From NCBI GenBank assembly GCA_050697555.1, contig JBOHAD010000006.1, forward strand, positions 10,802-74,801: a DNA stretch of 64,000 bases. The letters run 5' to 3'. Below are positions 51,985 through 60,487 of the stretch, piece by piece. A program made the translations under genes and the position numbers. Source of the stretch: DASQWP01 sp050697555. GTDB taxonomy: Bacteria > Actinomycetota > Thermoleophilia > Gaiellales > Gaiellaceae. A model generated the notes under the pieces. That model was not told the DNA's origin. It was given only the letters and a program-made list of their open reading frames with translations, and did no database searches. Every line of letters begins with the position of its first letter. The first letter of the stretch is position 1.

Positions 51985-53256
51985 CTAAGTTCCTTCGTCC
52001 CACGAGGTCAGGTAGCGGGCCTGCTCCTCGGTGAGGCGGTCGATCTCGATACCCATGCTCTCCAGCTTGAGGCGCGCGATCTCGCGGTCGATTTCCTCCG
52101 GCACGTCGTAGACGCGCGGCTCGAGCTCGTCCGCATTGGCGACGACGTACTCGGCCGAGAGCGCCTGGTTGGCGAAGCTCATGTCCATGACCGAGGCGGG
52201 GTGGCCCTCGGCGGCGGCGAGGTTGACGAGCCGGCCCTCGCCGACGAGATAGAGGCGACGGCCGTCCCCGAGCGCGAACTCCTCGACGTTCTCCCGCGCC
52301 ACGCGCGTGGAGTCGGCGAGCTCGCGCAGGGCCGGGATCTCGATCTCCACGTTGAAGTGGCCGGAGTTGGCGAGGATGGCACCGTCCTTCATGCGCTCGA
52401 TGTGCGTGCGCGTGATAACCGACTTGTCGCCGGTGACGGTGACGAAGATGTCGCCCACCTCCGCAGCGCGCTGCATGGGCATCACCTCGAACCCGTCCAT
52501 CGCCGCCTCGAGCGCGCGCATGGGATCGACCTCGGTGACGATCACGTGCGAGCCCATCCCCTTCGCCCGCATGGCGATTCCGCGCCCGCACCAGCCGTAG
52601 CCCGCCACGACGAAGCGGCGGCCGGCGAGGAGGACGTTCGTCGCGCGGATGATCCCGTCGATCGTGGACTGGCCCGTGCCGTAGCGATTGTCGAAGAGAT
52701 GCTTCGTCTTCGCTTCGTTCACCGCCACGATCGGGAAGCCGAGATCGCCCTGCGCCTCGAGAGCCTTCAGGCGGATGACGCCCGTGGTCGTCTCCTCGGT
52801 CCCGCCGACGATGTCGCCCAGCTGGTCGCGCCGCTTCGAGTGCAGGTAGCCGATCACGTCCGCGCCGTCGTCCATCGTCAGCTGCGGGCGGTGGTCGACG
52901 GCGGCCTCGATGTGGGAGTAGTACGTGTCGTTGTCCTCGCCGCGGATGGCGAAGACCGAGACCCCGTACTCCTCGACGAGTGCCGCCGCGACGTCGTCCT
53001 GGGTGGAGAGCGGATTGGAGGCGCAGAGGACGACGTCAGCTCCGCCGGCCTCGAGCGTGCGCGCAAGGTTCGCCGTCTCGGTCGTCACGTGCAGGCAGGC
53101 CGAGACGCGGAAGCCCTCGAGGGGGCGCTCGCGCCCGAAGCGCTCTCGGATCGCCGCGAGCACGGGCATTTGGCGGTCGGCCCACTCGATGCGGAGGACG
53201 CCGCCCGGCGCGAGCGTGAGGTCCTTGACGTCGTGACGGGGAGTCGTCGTGGCCAC
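51985..53256 (-). CDS. ahcY: Adenosylhomocysteinase
   Basis: A protein of 423 residues. It hydrolyses S-adenosylhomocysteine to adenosine and homocysteine with tightly bound NAD. Signature segments: LHVTTETANLARTLEAGGA, CASNPLSTQDDVAAAL, NEAKTKHLFDNRYGTGQS (catalytic Lys and Asp), the NAD-binding VVAGYGWCGRGIAMRA and ANSGHFNVEIEI. The C-terminus resembles the archaeal/thermophile short form, without the insertion and KYRY tail of mammalian enzymes. It precedes mtnA in the same operon. Confidence 0.96.
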   Translation of the reverse strand: MATTTPRHDVKDLTLAPGGVLRIEWADRQMPVLAAIRERFGRERPLEGFRVSACLHVTTETANLARTLEAGGADVVLCASNPLSTQDDVAAALVEEYGVSVFAIRGEDNDTYYSHIEAAVDHRPQLTMDDGADVIGYLHSKRRDQLGDIVGGTEETTTGVIRLKALEAQGDLGFPIVAVNEAKTKHLFDNRYGTGQSTIDGIIRATNVLLAGRRFVVAGYGWCGRGIAMRAKGMGSHVIVTEVDPMRALEAAMDGFEVMPMQRAAEVGDIFVTVTGDKSVITRTHIERMKDGAILANSGHFNVEIEIPALRELADSTRVARENVEEFALGDGRRLYLVGEGRLVNLAAAEGHPASVMDMSFANQALSAEYVVANADELEPRVYDVPEEIDREIARLKLESMGIEIDRLTEEQARYLTSWDEGT

Positions 53257-53265
53257 GGCCGGGCG

Positions 53266-53706
53266 TCAGTCTAGCTGGCTGGCGTCCGCCCGCCCGTACC
53301 GATCTTCCAACCGGACCACGTCGTCGAGGTCCGGCGTCGAGACCTCGAGTACGAGCGCGTCCTCGAGCGCCCGCCAGCGGTGCACTGTGCCCGGCTTGAA
53401 GCGGAAGGAGCGGCCTGCCCCGACGACCTCCACGTCGGGCGTCCGGCCCGGCTCGCCCACCTCGAGCTCGATCCTGCCCTGGTGGATGTAGATCACTTCG
53501 TCCTTGCGGCGGTGGAACTGGAGGCTCAGCTGCTCGCCCTTCTTGATGAAGAGCACCTTGCCGCAGTAGCGCTCGGTCAGGGCGTAGACGATCTCGTACC
53601 CCCACGGCTTCTCCACGCGCTCGACGGGCACTCCGAAGCGATCGAGATCGAGGAGGTTGGGCGTGAGATCGCTCACGCAAGCGGTCCTATCGCGGCGGGT
53701 GGACAC
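53266..53706 (-). CDS. Cupin, mannose-6-phosphate isomerase type II-like
   Basis: A protein of 146 residues with one cupin domain. It contains KPWGYEIVYALTERYCGKV, the metal-binding LQFHRRKDEVIYIHQGRIEL (read in two parts: QFHRRKDE and GRIELEVG) and PGTVHRWRAL. This matches the C-terminal isomerase-like cupin of ManC or stand-alone ManA-type cupins that act with GDP-mannose pyrophosphorylases. It lies between ahcY and a sugar nucleotidyltransferase gene, supporting a nucleotide-sugar role. Confidence 0.8.
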   Translation of the reverse strand: MSTRRDRTACVSDLTPNLLDLDRFGVPVERVEKPWGYEIVYALTERYCGKVLFIKKGEQLSLQFHRRKDEVIYIHQGRIELEVGEPGRTPDVEVVGAGRSFRFKPGTVHRWRALEDALVLEVSTPDLDDVVRLEDRYGRADASQLD

Positions 53707-53709
53707 GAG

Positions 53710-54396
53710 TCAAGCCCCTGGCTCGGACGAGACGTACTCCTCCGCAGCGCGCAGGTCCTTGGGAGTGTTGACCGTCAGCCACACGCCCTCGTGGCGGAAG
53801 GCGCGAAGGCGTCCCTCCGAGGCCAGCTCCGGGAACGTCGTGCGCTCGTGATCGCCGCGCTCGGGCAGGCGGGCGAGCGCCTCCTCGCCCAGCACGTAGA
53901 CGCCGCAGCTCGCCCAGAACGGCAGCCGGGGCGCCTCCTGGAAGCCGGTGACGAGGTCGTCCGAGTCGAGGTCGACGACACCGAAGGCCGACGGAAGCGG
54001 GACGACGGTGATCGTCGCCGCGGCCCCCGTCTCCCTGTGGCGGGCGAGGAGCGCGGCGAAGTCGAGGTCGAGGAGCTCGTCCGCGTTCAGGGCGAAGACG
54101 TCGCCGGTCTCCTGCCGAGCCGCGGCGGCGTAGCGAAGCCCGCCGCCGCGCCCGAGCGGCTCCGGCTCGCCGACGGCGACGATCTCGGGGCCCAAGCCGT
54201 GAAGACCGTCGACGAAGAGAGCCTCGCTCCCGGCCGCACAGCTGACGAGGACGCGCCCGACGCCGGCCGCGGCGAGCGCCTCGACCCCGTACGCGGCGAG
54301 CGGCCGCCCTGCGAGGGGGACGAGCGCCTTCGGCAGTCCACCCGCGGCGTCGCCGAGACGCTCGGCCTTCCCGCCCGCGAGGAGAATGGCTTCCAC
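53710..54396 (-). CDS. Sugar nucleotidyltransferase (NTP_transferase)
   Basis: A protein of 228 residues. Single domain with EAILLAGGKAERLGDAAGG, LPKALVPLAGRPL, FALNADELLDLDFAALL (metal-binding Asp) and VTGFQEAPRLPFWASCGVYV. No beta-helix follows. It probably activates a hexose-1-phosphate, for example in GDP-heptose or dTDP-glucose type pathways. It sits immediately after the UDP-glucose dehydrogenase gene with six bases between. Confidence 0.85.
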   Translation of the reverse strand: MEAILLAGGKAERLGDAAGGLPKALVPLAGRPLAAYGVEALAAAGVGRVLVSCAAGSEALFVDGLHGLGPEIVAVGEPEPLGRGGGLRYAAAARQETGDVFALNADELLDLDFAALLARHRETGAAATITVVPLPSAFGVVDLDSDDLVTGFQEAPRLPFWASCGVYVLGEEALARLPERGDHERTTFPELASEGRLRAFRHEGVWLTVNTPKDLRAAEEYVSSEPGA

Positions 54397-54402
54397 CCGG
54401 GC

Positions 54403-57174
54403 TCAGCGACTGAGATCTGGAGCCGCCGGCTCGCTCGTCTCGGGGAGCGCGGCGAAGGACGACTGGCCCAGGCGCCCGATTCCTTCGTAGACGAGACCCG
54501 CGGCCCGAACGTCGTCGGGCTCGAGGAAGTTGCGCCCGTCGACGAGGACCGGCGTCCGCATGACGCCTTTCAGCTCCCGGAGGTCGAGCTCGCGAAGCTC
54601 GGGCCACTCGGTGACGACCACGACGGCGTCCGCGTCGTCGGCCGCCGCGAGCGGCGTCTCGCACCGAACGAAGCCCTTGAGGAGGCCGGTGGCGTCGGCC
54701 ACAGGATCCCAGCACCGCACCTCCGCCCCCTCGGCGAGCAACCGCGAGGCGAGGACGAGGCTCGGGGCCTCCCGCATGTCGTCCGTGTTCGGCTTGAACG
54801 CGAGCCCGAGCAGCGCGACGCGCTTGCCCCTCAGCTTGCCGAGGTGCTTCTCGAGCTTGGCGATCACGCGCCGCTTCTGCAGCTCGTTCACCTCGATGAC
54901 GGCGTTGAGAAGCTGGAAGTGGTAGCCGGAGTTGGCGGCGAGCTGCTTGAGCGCGAGCGAGTCTTTTGGAAAACAGTTGTGCACGACGAGGCCGCCGGTG
55001 GTCACGAACGTTCCTGAATCGGGCACCTCCAATGAGTACACCCGGCCCACGAATGATCGCTGACGAACGTCCGTGACGCGGACCCACGCCGCGTTACCAG
55101 CGTCACGCCGGTATCCCGTAGGCGCGATGCGCTTGGCCTGGCGTGCAAGAGCGTTCTCGATGCGTGCACGGTCATCGCCAGTAACGAGATCGAGCAGCCG
55201 CTCGACTTGATCGGCACCCGAGACGACGAGCCAGTAGGTGTCGACCTTGGACTTCGCCGTGCGACCGACCTTCAGGCGCGCGACGATGTCGAGCTCGCCC
55301 AAGAGCCGAAGCACGCCGTCTGCGAGCTCACGGCTCACGGTTCCATACTCAAGGACGACGCTCGGGCCTCCGGCTACGTACGACCATGAGCCGTCGCCAT
55401 GCCATAGCCCTGCCAGGAAAGCTCGCTTCTCCTCCACGGACCGGCTCCAGATGATGTCCGGGACCCGTTGGTCATAGCAGGAAGCCCCGAGACCGAGCGT
55501 CCCGACCCACCACTCGGCGAGGAGGCGGGAAGAGACGGAGACAGACATCGACGTCCTTCCTCGCAGAACGCTCGTCTTGACCCCGAGCTCCTCCCAGAAA
55601 CGAGCGACCTCCTCGACGAGAGCCGTCTCGTCGGTTGGATGGAACGACCAGTGGAGCCTGTGGCGTCGACCGTCCACGCTCAGGTGGCCCTCCGCGCCGT
55701 AGAGACCAGCGACCCGCCAAAGTCGCTCGTCGATCCGGATCGAAACCGGGACGTAGGTGCCGTTGCGGGCCGTCCCGACCGTCGCATCCTCTACGTCGAG
55801 CGCGACTGCCTCGGCTTCGTGGAGCCTGAGCGTACCCGTACGGACGATGTCATGCGAGCGAGCCACCGCTCCTCGCGGATGGCCAAGAGCTTCGATCCTC
55901 GTCCGCACGGTCGCGGCGCCGATCTCTGCGAGCGTCCTCCCTTGCGTCCGGACGATGACGTCGGAAACCTGAACCTCGCCGGCGGAGAGATCGGCGAGGA
56001 CGTCGAGGGAGGTCTCTTCCTCCGTCATCGAATGGGGCGCACCTTGGGCGATGGGAAGCCAGTCGTCGGTGGTCAACTCGGAAGCGAGCTTGACGACGAG
56101 CTCTCGACAGTCCGCACCGCTGACCACGAACGGATGATCCGGCGTGCAGACCACCCTGCGACCCATCTTCGTGCGCACCTCCAGGACTTCTCCGGCGACC
56201 GGCCGTCGAGTCACCGCCGCAACAGGGAGGAACTCCGGGCCCGGTCGGCCGGATCGCCAGGATAGAACCTCGAGCTCACGCGGCTCGACGGCGGCTGCGT
56301 CGGGTGTGCGGCGCTCGGCGAAGTGACCGAACAGCTCCTCGAGAGTCGTCAGCCGGGTCAGTCCTGCCTCGCGCACGAGCACGCTCTCACTTCCCTCGAG
56401 ACAACTGCCGCCATATCCGATCCCGGCGCGGAGGAAATGCGGCCCCAGGCGCCGATCGAGCCCGACCGCCTCGGCCACCCTGACGACGTCCGCGCCCGTG
56501 GCCTCGCAGACGTTGGCGATCTCGTTGATGAAGCTGATCCGCGTCATCAGGAAGGCGTTCGAGGCGAGCTTGACCATCTCGGCCGACGCGACGTCCATGC
56601 GAACGACCTGCGCGTCGATTCCGGCGTGGAGCCCTGCGACGGCGTCCCCGTCCGCCTCCTCGAACGAGCCGACGACGACGCGGTCCGGGTGCATGAAATC
56701 CCGCACCGCGGTTCCCTCGGCCGTGAACTCAGGGTTGGACGCGTATCCCACGTGCTCGAGCCCGCGAGCGTCGAGGGCGGCGCGCACCTTCTCCCCGGTG
56801 CCGACCGGCACGGTGCTCTTCATCACGACGACGGCCCTGGGAGCCGTCGCCGTCGCCTGGAGCTCGTCGATGACCGTCCAGACTGCCGAGAGGTCGGCGT
56901 CGCCGGAGTACGTCGGAGGCGTCCCGACGCAGATGTAGAGGAACTCCGCCCCCGCGACGGCCTCCTGAACGTCCAGCGTGAAGCCGAGCCGCTCGGAGTT
57001 CCGCTCGACGAGCTCCTCGAGCCCCGGCTCGTAGATGGGCACCTCGCCGCGGCGGAGCGCCCCGATCCTCTCTGGGACGATGTCGCGGACGGTGACCCTG
57101 TGCCCGAGCTCGGCGAAGCAGGCGCCCGTGACCAGGCCGACGTAGCCGGCTCCGAAGATTCCGATCTGCGCCAT
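54403..57174 (-). CDS. ugd: UDP-glucose 6-dehydrogenase precursor, interrupted by an intein
   Basis: A precursor of 923 residues; removing the intein (precursor residues 258-733) leaves a 447-residue enzyme of normal length. The N-extein has the NAD motif GIFGAGYVGLVTGACFAELG and the substrate region NAFLMTRISFINEIANVCEA, and ends at AGIGYGGS. The C-extein begins CFPKDSLALKQLA, where this cysteine is the catalytic thiol, followed by VALLGLAFKPNTDDMREAPS and DGRNFLEPD. It oxidises UDP-glucose to UDP-glucuronate for envelope glycans. The ATG at 57174 gives the conserved N-terminus AQIGIFGAG; no Shine-Dalgarno sequence precedes it. The palindromic element B lies 15 bases upstream. Confidence 0.97.
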   Translation of the reverse strand: MAQIGIFGAGYVGLVTGACFAELGHRVTVRDIVPERIGALRRGEVPIYEPGLEELVERNSERLGFTLDVQEAVAGAEFLYICVGTPPTYSGDADLSAVWTVIDELQATATAPRAVVVMKSTVPVGTGEKVRAALDARGLEHVGYASNPEFTAEGTAVRDFMHPDRVVVGSFEEADGDAVAGLHAGIDAQVVRMDVASAEMVKLASNAFLMTRISFINEIANVCEATGADVVRVAEAVGLDRRLGPHFLRAGIGYGGSCLEGSESVLVREAGLTRLTTLEELFGHFAERRTPDAAAVEPRELEVLSWRSGRPGPEFLPVAAVTRRPVAGEVLEVRTKMGRRVVCTPDHPFVVSGADCRELVVKLASELTTDDWLPIAQGAPHSMTEEETSLDVLADLSAGEVQVSDVIVRTQGRTLAEIGAATVRTRIEALGHPRGAVARSHDIVRTGTLRLHEAEAVALDVEDATVGTARNGTYVPVSIRIDERLWRVAGLYGAEGHLSVDGRRHRLHWSFHPTDETALVEEVARFWEELGVKTSVLRGRTSMSVSVSSRLLAEWWVGTLGLGASCYDQRVPDIIWSRSVEEKRAFLAGLWHGDGSWSYVAGGPSVVLEYGTVSRELADGVLRLLGELDIVARLKVGRTAKSKVDTYWLVVSGADQVERLLDLVTGDDRARIENALARQAKRIAPTGYRRDAGNAAWVRVTDVRQRSFVGRVYSLEVPDSGTFVTTGGLVVHNCFPKDSLALKQLAANSGYHFQLLNAVIEVNELQKRRVIAKLEKHLGKLRGKRVALLGLAFKPNTDDMREAPSLVLASRLLAEGAEVRCWDPVADATGLLKGFVRCETPLAAADDADAVVVVTEWPELRELDLRELKGVMRTPVLVDGRNFLEPDDVRAAGLVYEGIGRLGQSSFAALPETSEPAAPDLSR
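54976..56403 (-). mobile_element. LAGLIDADG-type intein within ugd
   Basis: A 476-residue intein. It starts with Cys1 (CLEGSESVLVRE), has block B TPDH (residues 87-90), two endonuclease motifs VAGLYGAEG (acidic Glu238) and FLAGLWHGDG (acidic Asp337), block F VYSLEVPDSGTFVTTGG, and ends VVHN with Asn476 followed by +1 Cys. Both catalytic acids of the homing endonuclease are retained, so it may still be mobile. Block F has Gly-Thr where a His is common. Insertion is precisely before the enzyme's catalytic cysteine. Base composition appears less GC-rich than the exteins. Confidence 0.95.
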
Positions 57175-57189
57175 AGCCGTCTGAGTGTA

Positions 57190-57351
57190 GTGCCCGTTCA
57201 GGTGATGCTGCCCCGCTTCTGGTCGCGGGCACCAAGCCAGAGTTCGCACTCGTTCGCGGCCAAGGCTAGTCAGCCTTGGCAAGGACGAGGGTGGGCTCTG
57301 GCGCCGCGTGATCGCGGGTCAGAAGCAGGCGTGTATTGCCTGGAGGGGCAC
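57190..57351. repeat. Near-palindromic 162-bp intergenic element, copy B
   Basis: Same orientation as copy A at 12335-12498. Left end GTGCCCGTTCAGG and right end CCTGGAGGGGCAC pair; the inner arms GCCAGAGTTCGCACTCGT and ACGAGGGTGGGCTCTGGC pair at 17 of 18 positions (with G-U); the tip CCAAGGCTAGTCAGCCTTGG is an 8-bp hairpin with a four-base loop. Several differences from copy A keep pairing. It lies between the LCP gene stop (57367) and the ugd start (57174). Confidence 0.75.
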
Positions 57352-57366
57352 GAGTGGCCGACCGAC

Positions 57367-59277
57367 CTACTGGCCGCGGGCGGGCTTCAGGCCCCTGGCG
57401 ATCGCCAGCATCGTCTCGTTCGACAGGCGGTTGAGGAGCGTGTTCACGACCCAGTACGCGGAGCCGTTCTCCTCGAAGGCGACCATGTGGAGCTTCGATC
57501 CGCTGAGGTAGAGCTTGTACTCACGACCCTTGATCGTCCGGGTCAGCGTGGGACCGTTGAGGACGGGCGCCTCCGTCCAGGCCGCCTGCTGGATGCCCCA
57601 GTAGTCGCCGGCGCCCATTCGGTACGTGAGGCGAAGCGCCTTCTCCCCCTCGAGGTTGTACAGGCGGAGGCCGTCCGCGTCCGAGAGCGACGAGGACTCC
57701 TCGCGCACGGTGGGGACGAGGAGCGGGAACCCGGCCCGGCGTTGCAGCGGCTGGAGGAGCGGCGCCACGGAGTCCGGGTCGGTCAGGACCGCCGGCGGTT
57801 CCCTCTCGGGCGTGTCGTCACGCGGCGCCGCCCCGAGCTCGCCCGTGAACGTTTGCCCGAGGATGACGCGCAGCATGGTCGTCAGCCCGGCGTCGGGGGA
57901 GGCCTCCTCGACCTCGGCCTCGACGAAGGCATCGCCGAGCTTCTCCGCGGCGATGTCCGCATCGGGCACGTCCGGGTCGTAGAGGATCTGCGTGCGGAAG
58001 TAGTCGAAGCGGTCGGCGTTCGAGCCGTTCACCGCCTGGTAGCCGCGCAGGCCCAGGAGGTAGGCCGCGTCCGCGGCCGCCCCGACGACCCCGTTCCCGT
58101 TCTGCACGTCGACGGTCACCTCGGGAGGCGGCGGCCCTGTCGGCGTCCTCGGTTTCGACCCGGTGGCGACCGCGATCGCCTTCTCGGGCGCGTCGACGTC
58201 CGGGCTCATGAAGCGGTCGATCGCCGCCTGCAGCTCCTCCTCGGGCACCGCGAGCTCGTTGTAGCCCGTGACGCCCTCCATCTGCACCTGCTGGAAGTTG
58301 CCCGCCGGCAGCTCGTAGAGGAGCTTGGCGTACCCGCGCACCTCCCCCGGCTCGAGCTCCTGTCGGCCGCCCTTGGCCACCTCGACGTTCTCGGTGATCG
58401 CGCTCACGATGCCGGGAAGCTGGAGCAGCGACCACGTGCTCGAGATCTGCTGCTTGAAGGCCTTGATGAACTCCTGCTGGCGCACGACGCGGTAGAGGTC
58501 GGAGTCGGTGTGCCGGTAGCGGACGAAGTCGAGGGCCTTGCCTCCCGAGAGCTTCTGGTACCCAGGACGCAGGTTGATCCTCTCGTAGGTCTGGCCGGGG
58601 CCGAGGCCGGAGTTGTCGTTGAAGTAGCGCTGGTCGACGTCCATGTGAACGCCGCCGAGCTTGTCGACGATCCTGGTGAAGGCGCGGAAGTTGACCGTGA
58701 TCATGTAGTTGATCGGGATCCCCGTCAGCTCCTTCACGGTGGCGAGGGTGCCGCGCGGCCCGCAGTACGTGTACGCCTCGTTGATCCGCCCGCGGAAGGG
58801 CGGATGCGCCGGGCAACCCGGGATGTCGACGATGAGGTCGCGGGGGAAGGAGAGGACCGACAGGACCTTCTTCCCCGGGTCGGCGCGCACGAGCATCACG
58901 GTGTCGGAGCGAGAGCCGATGGCGCTCTCAGGCCCGAACCGCTTGTCGTAGCCGATGACGATCGCCACGGCCGGCTGGCCCGGGACGGGCTCGGCGAGGA
59001 TCTTCTGCGCCTCCCTGACTTCCCTCGAGCTCGCCCGAACCTCGGCGACACTGTAGTCGAAGTAGAGTTCGACGCCGCCCGCCAGGCCGCCGGCAGCGAC
59101 GAGCACGACGACGACGAGCCAGAGGAAGAATCTGCCGATCACGCGCAACGGATTGCGCCGCGGCGTTCTGTAGACCGCTCGAGGCGAGGAGGAGGCGGCG
59201 ACCTCAGGAGGGGCGCCGGAGAGCTCCGCGTGGCCGTTCGTCGCCCCGCGCGTGCCTTTCTTCAGCGTCGTTCGCAT
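57367..59277 (-). CDS. LytR-CpsA-Psr family protein with LytR_C domain
   Basis: A protein of 636 residues. A basic cytoplasmic N-terminus of about 45 residues and one transmembrane helix (FFLWLVVVVLVAAGGLAGG) precede the extracellular LCP domain (about 90-340) with GSRSDTVMLVRADP, LSFPRDLIVDIPG and ALDFVRYRHTDSDLYRVVRQ, whose Arg/Asp residues bind polyprenyl pyrophosphate. A LytR_C domain is at about 395-470 (VTVDVQNGNGVVGAA) and a further unrecognised domain of about 150 residues ends the protein. Such enzymes attach glycopolymers to peptidoglycan. Genes for nucleotide sugars lie downstream on the same strand. Confidence 0.92.
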   Translation of the reverse strand: MRTTLKKGTRGATNGHAELSGAPPEVAASSSPRAVYRTPRRNPLRVIGRFFLWLVVVVLVAAGGLAGGVELYFDYSVAEVRASSREVREAQKILAEPVPGQPAVAIVIGYDKRFGPESAIGSRSDTVMLVRADPGKKVLSVLSFPRDLIVDIPGCPAHPPFRGRINEAYTYCGPRGTLATVKELTGIPINYMITVNFRAFTRIVDKLGGVHMDVDQRYFNDNSGLGPGQTYERINLRPGYQKLSGGKALDFVRYRHTDSDLYRVVRQQEFIKAFKQQISSTWSLLQLPGIVSAITENVEVAKGGRQELEPGEVRGYAKLLYELPAGNFQQVQMEGVTGYNELAVPEEELQAAIDRFMSPDVDAPEKAIAVATGSKPRTPTGPPPPEVTVDVQNGNGVVGAAADAAYLLGLRGYQAVNGSNADRFDYFRTQILYDPDVPDADIAAEKLGDAFVEAEVEEASPDAGLTTMLRVILGQTFTGELGAAPRDDTPEREPPAVLTDPDSVAPLLQPLQRRAGFPLLVPTVREESSSLSDADGLRLYNLEGEKALRLTYRMGAGDYWGIQQAAWTEAPVLNGPTLTRTIKGREYKLYLSGSKLHMVAFEENGSAYWVVNTLLNRLSNETMLAIARGLKPARGQ

Positions 59278-59341
59278 AGCGAAAAGTCGCCGCGAGGCGA
59301 CCTTGCGAGGATAGCGAAGGAGGCGGTCAGAGGGCTTGTCC

Positions 59342-60466
59342 TTACAAACCTCGCACAGTCTCGTCGGCGACCCACTGCGCGACGGCGAGCAGGCTCTCGG
59401 TCTCCTCGTAGAGACGGAGCTGCTCCCCGGCTCCGCTGCCGCGCGAGAGCACGTTCTCGAGTGCGGACAGCTCCTCGGCGCAGCCCAGCCTCCGGGCAGC
59501 CGGCTCACAACGCTCTGCGAGCGCCCGCAGGGCCTCCGGCGCGGGCCGCTCCGTGTCCCGCTCGAGGTCGATGAGCTGGGCATGGAGCCCGTCGCGCGCG
59601 GCGCGCCACTTGTTCTCGGCGACGAGCGTGATGGGCTGCAGCGGCGGCTGCGCCCCTCCCTCCCATTCCTCCGCCAGGGTGGCGACGAGGCTCTGCGTGA
59701 GCGCGACCAGTACGGCCACGGCTTCGATCCGCGTCTGCGCGTCGCAGATCCGAAGCTCGATCGTTCCGAGGCGCGGGTGCGGGCGGAGATCCCACCAGAT
59801 GTACGTGTAGTCGGGAAACGAGTTCGTCCTGATCGCGCGGTCGACCAGAAGCTCGAACTCCTCGTAGGAGGAGAAGGCGGGGGGCAGCCCGGAGCGCGGG
59901 AAGGCCTCGAATACCTTCGTCCGGGTCGAAGCGAGCCCCGTCGGGCGGCCCTGCCAGAACGGCGAGTTGACGGAGAGCGCGAGCAGCTCCGGCAGGAACG
60001 AGCGGGCGGCGTTCGCGCACGCGATCGCCTTGTCGGGCGAGTCGAGGCCGACGTGCACGTGGAGGCCGAAGATGAGCTCGCGCTCCGCCACCCAGCGCAT
60101 CGACTCGATCAGCTCGCGATAGCGAGGGCGGTCGGTGACCTCCTGGTGCTCGTAGCGCGAGAACGGGTGCGTGCCGGCCGAGGCGATCAGCGAGTCGCTC
60201 TCGGCTGCGACGTCGCTAAGGCGGGCGCGCAGGCGGGCGAGATCCTCGAGCGCCTCGCCCACAGTCCTGGAGACCTTCGTCGCCATCTCCACGACCGATT
60301 GGAGCAACTCGGGCTTGACCCGGCCCTCGTGCTTCTCGTCGTCGTCGAAGGCGAGCAGGATCTCGTCGATGCGCGAGACGAGCTCGTGGCTCTCGCGCCC
60401 GACGATCTGGAACTCCTCCTCCACGCCCAGGCTGTAGGGCGCTCCCTTGCCGTAGTTGATCTCCAG
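59342..60466 (-). CDS. YbdK-type carboxylate-amine ligase (glutamate-cysteine ligase family 2), CTG start
   Basis: A protein of 374 residues. The family start pattern is recognisable as EINYGKGAPYSLGVEEEFQIV, directly downstream of a CTG at 60466 that has GGGGGAG five to eleven bases before it. The first standard start, GTG at 60424, would cut into the first beta-strand (VEEEFQ). Other family motifs are GTHPFSRYEHQEV, GLHVHVGLDSPDKAI, NSPFWQGRPTGLASTRT and RPHPRLGTIELRICDAQT. The ligase couples an amino acid carboxylate with an amine using ATP; the substrate is often gamma-glutamylcysteine-like but unproven here. It is 22 bp after the MetE-like gene. Confidence 0.88.
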   Translation of the reverse strand: MEINYGKGAPYSLGVEEEFQIVGRESHELVSRIDEILLAFDDDEKHEGRVKPELLQSVVEMATKVSRTVGEALEDLARLRARLSDVAAESDSLIASAGTHPFSRYEHQEVTDRPRYRELIESMRWVAERELIFGLHVHVGLDSPDKAIACANAARSFLPELLALSVNSPFWQGRPTGLASTRTKVFEAFPRSGLPPAFSSYEEFELLVDRAIRTNSFPDYTYIWWDLRPHPRLGTIELRICDAQTRIEAVAVLVALTQSLVATLAEEWEGGAQPPLQPITLVAENKWRAARDGLHAQLIDLERDTERPAPEALRALAERCEPAARRLGCAEELSALENVLSRGSGAGEQLRLYEETESLLAVAQWVADETVRGL

Positions 60467-60487
60467 CTGTCTCCCCCGAGATCAGGA

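Noticed and set aside
57190..57351. Insertion sequence
   Set aside because: The element has inverted ends but is only 162 bp and holds no transposase; no target-site duplication was evident. It was recorded as a palindromic repeat instead.
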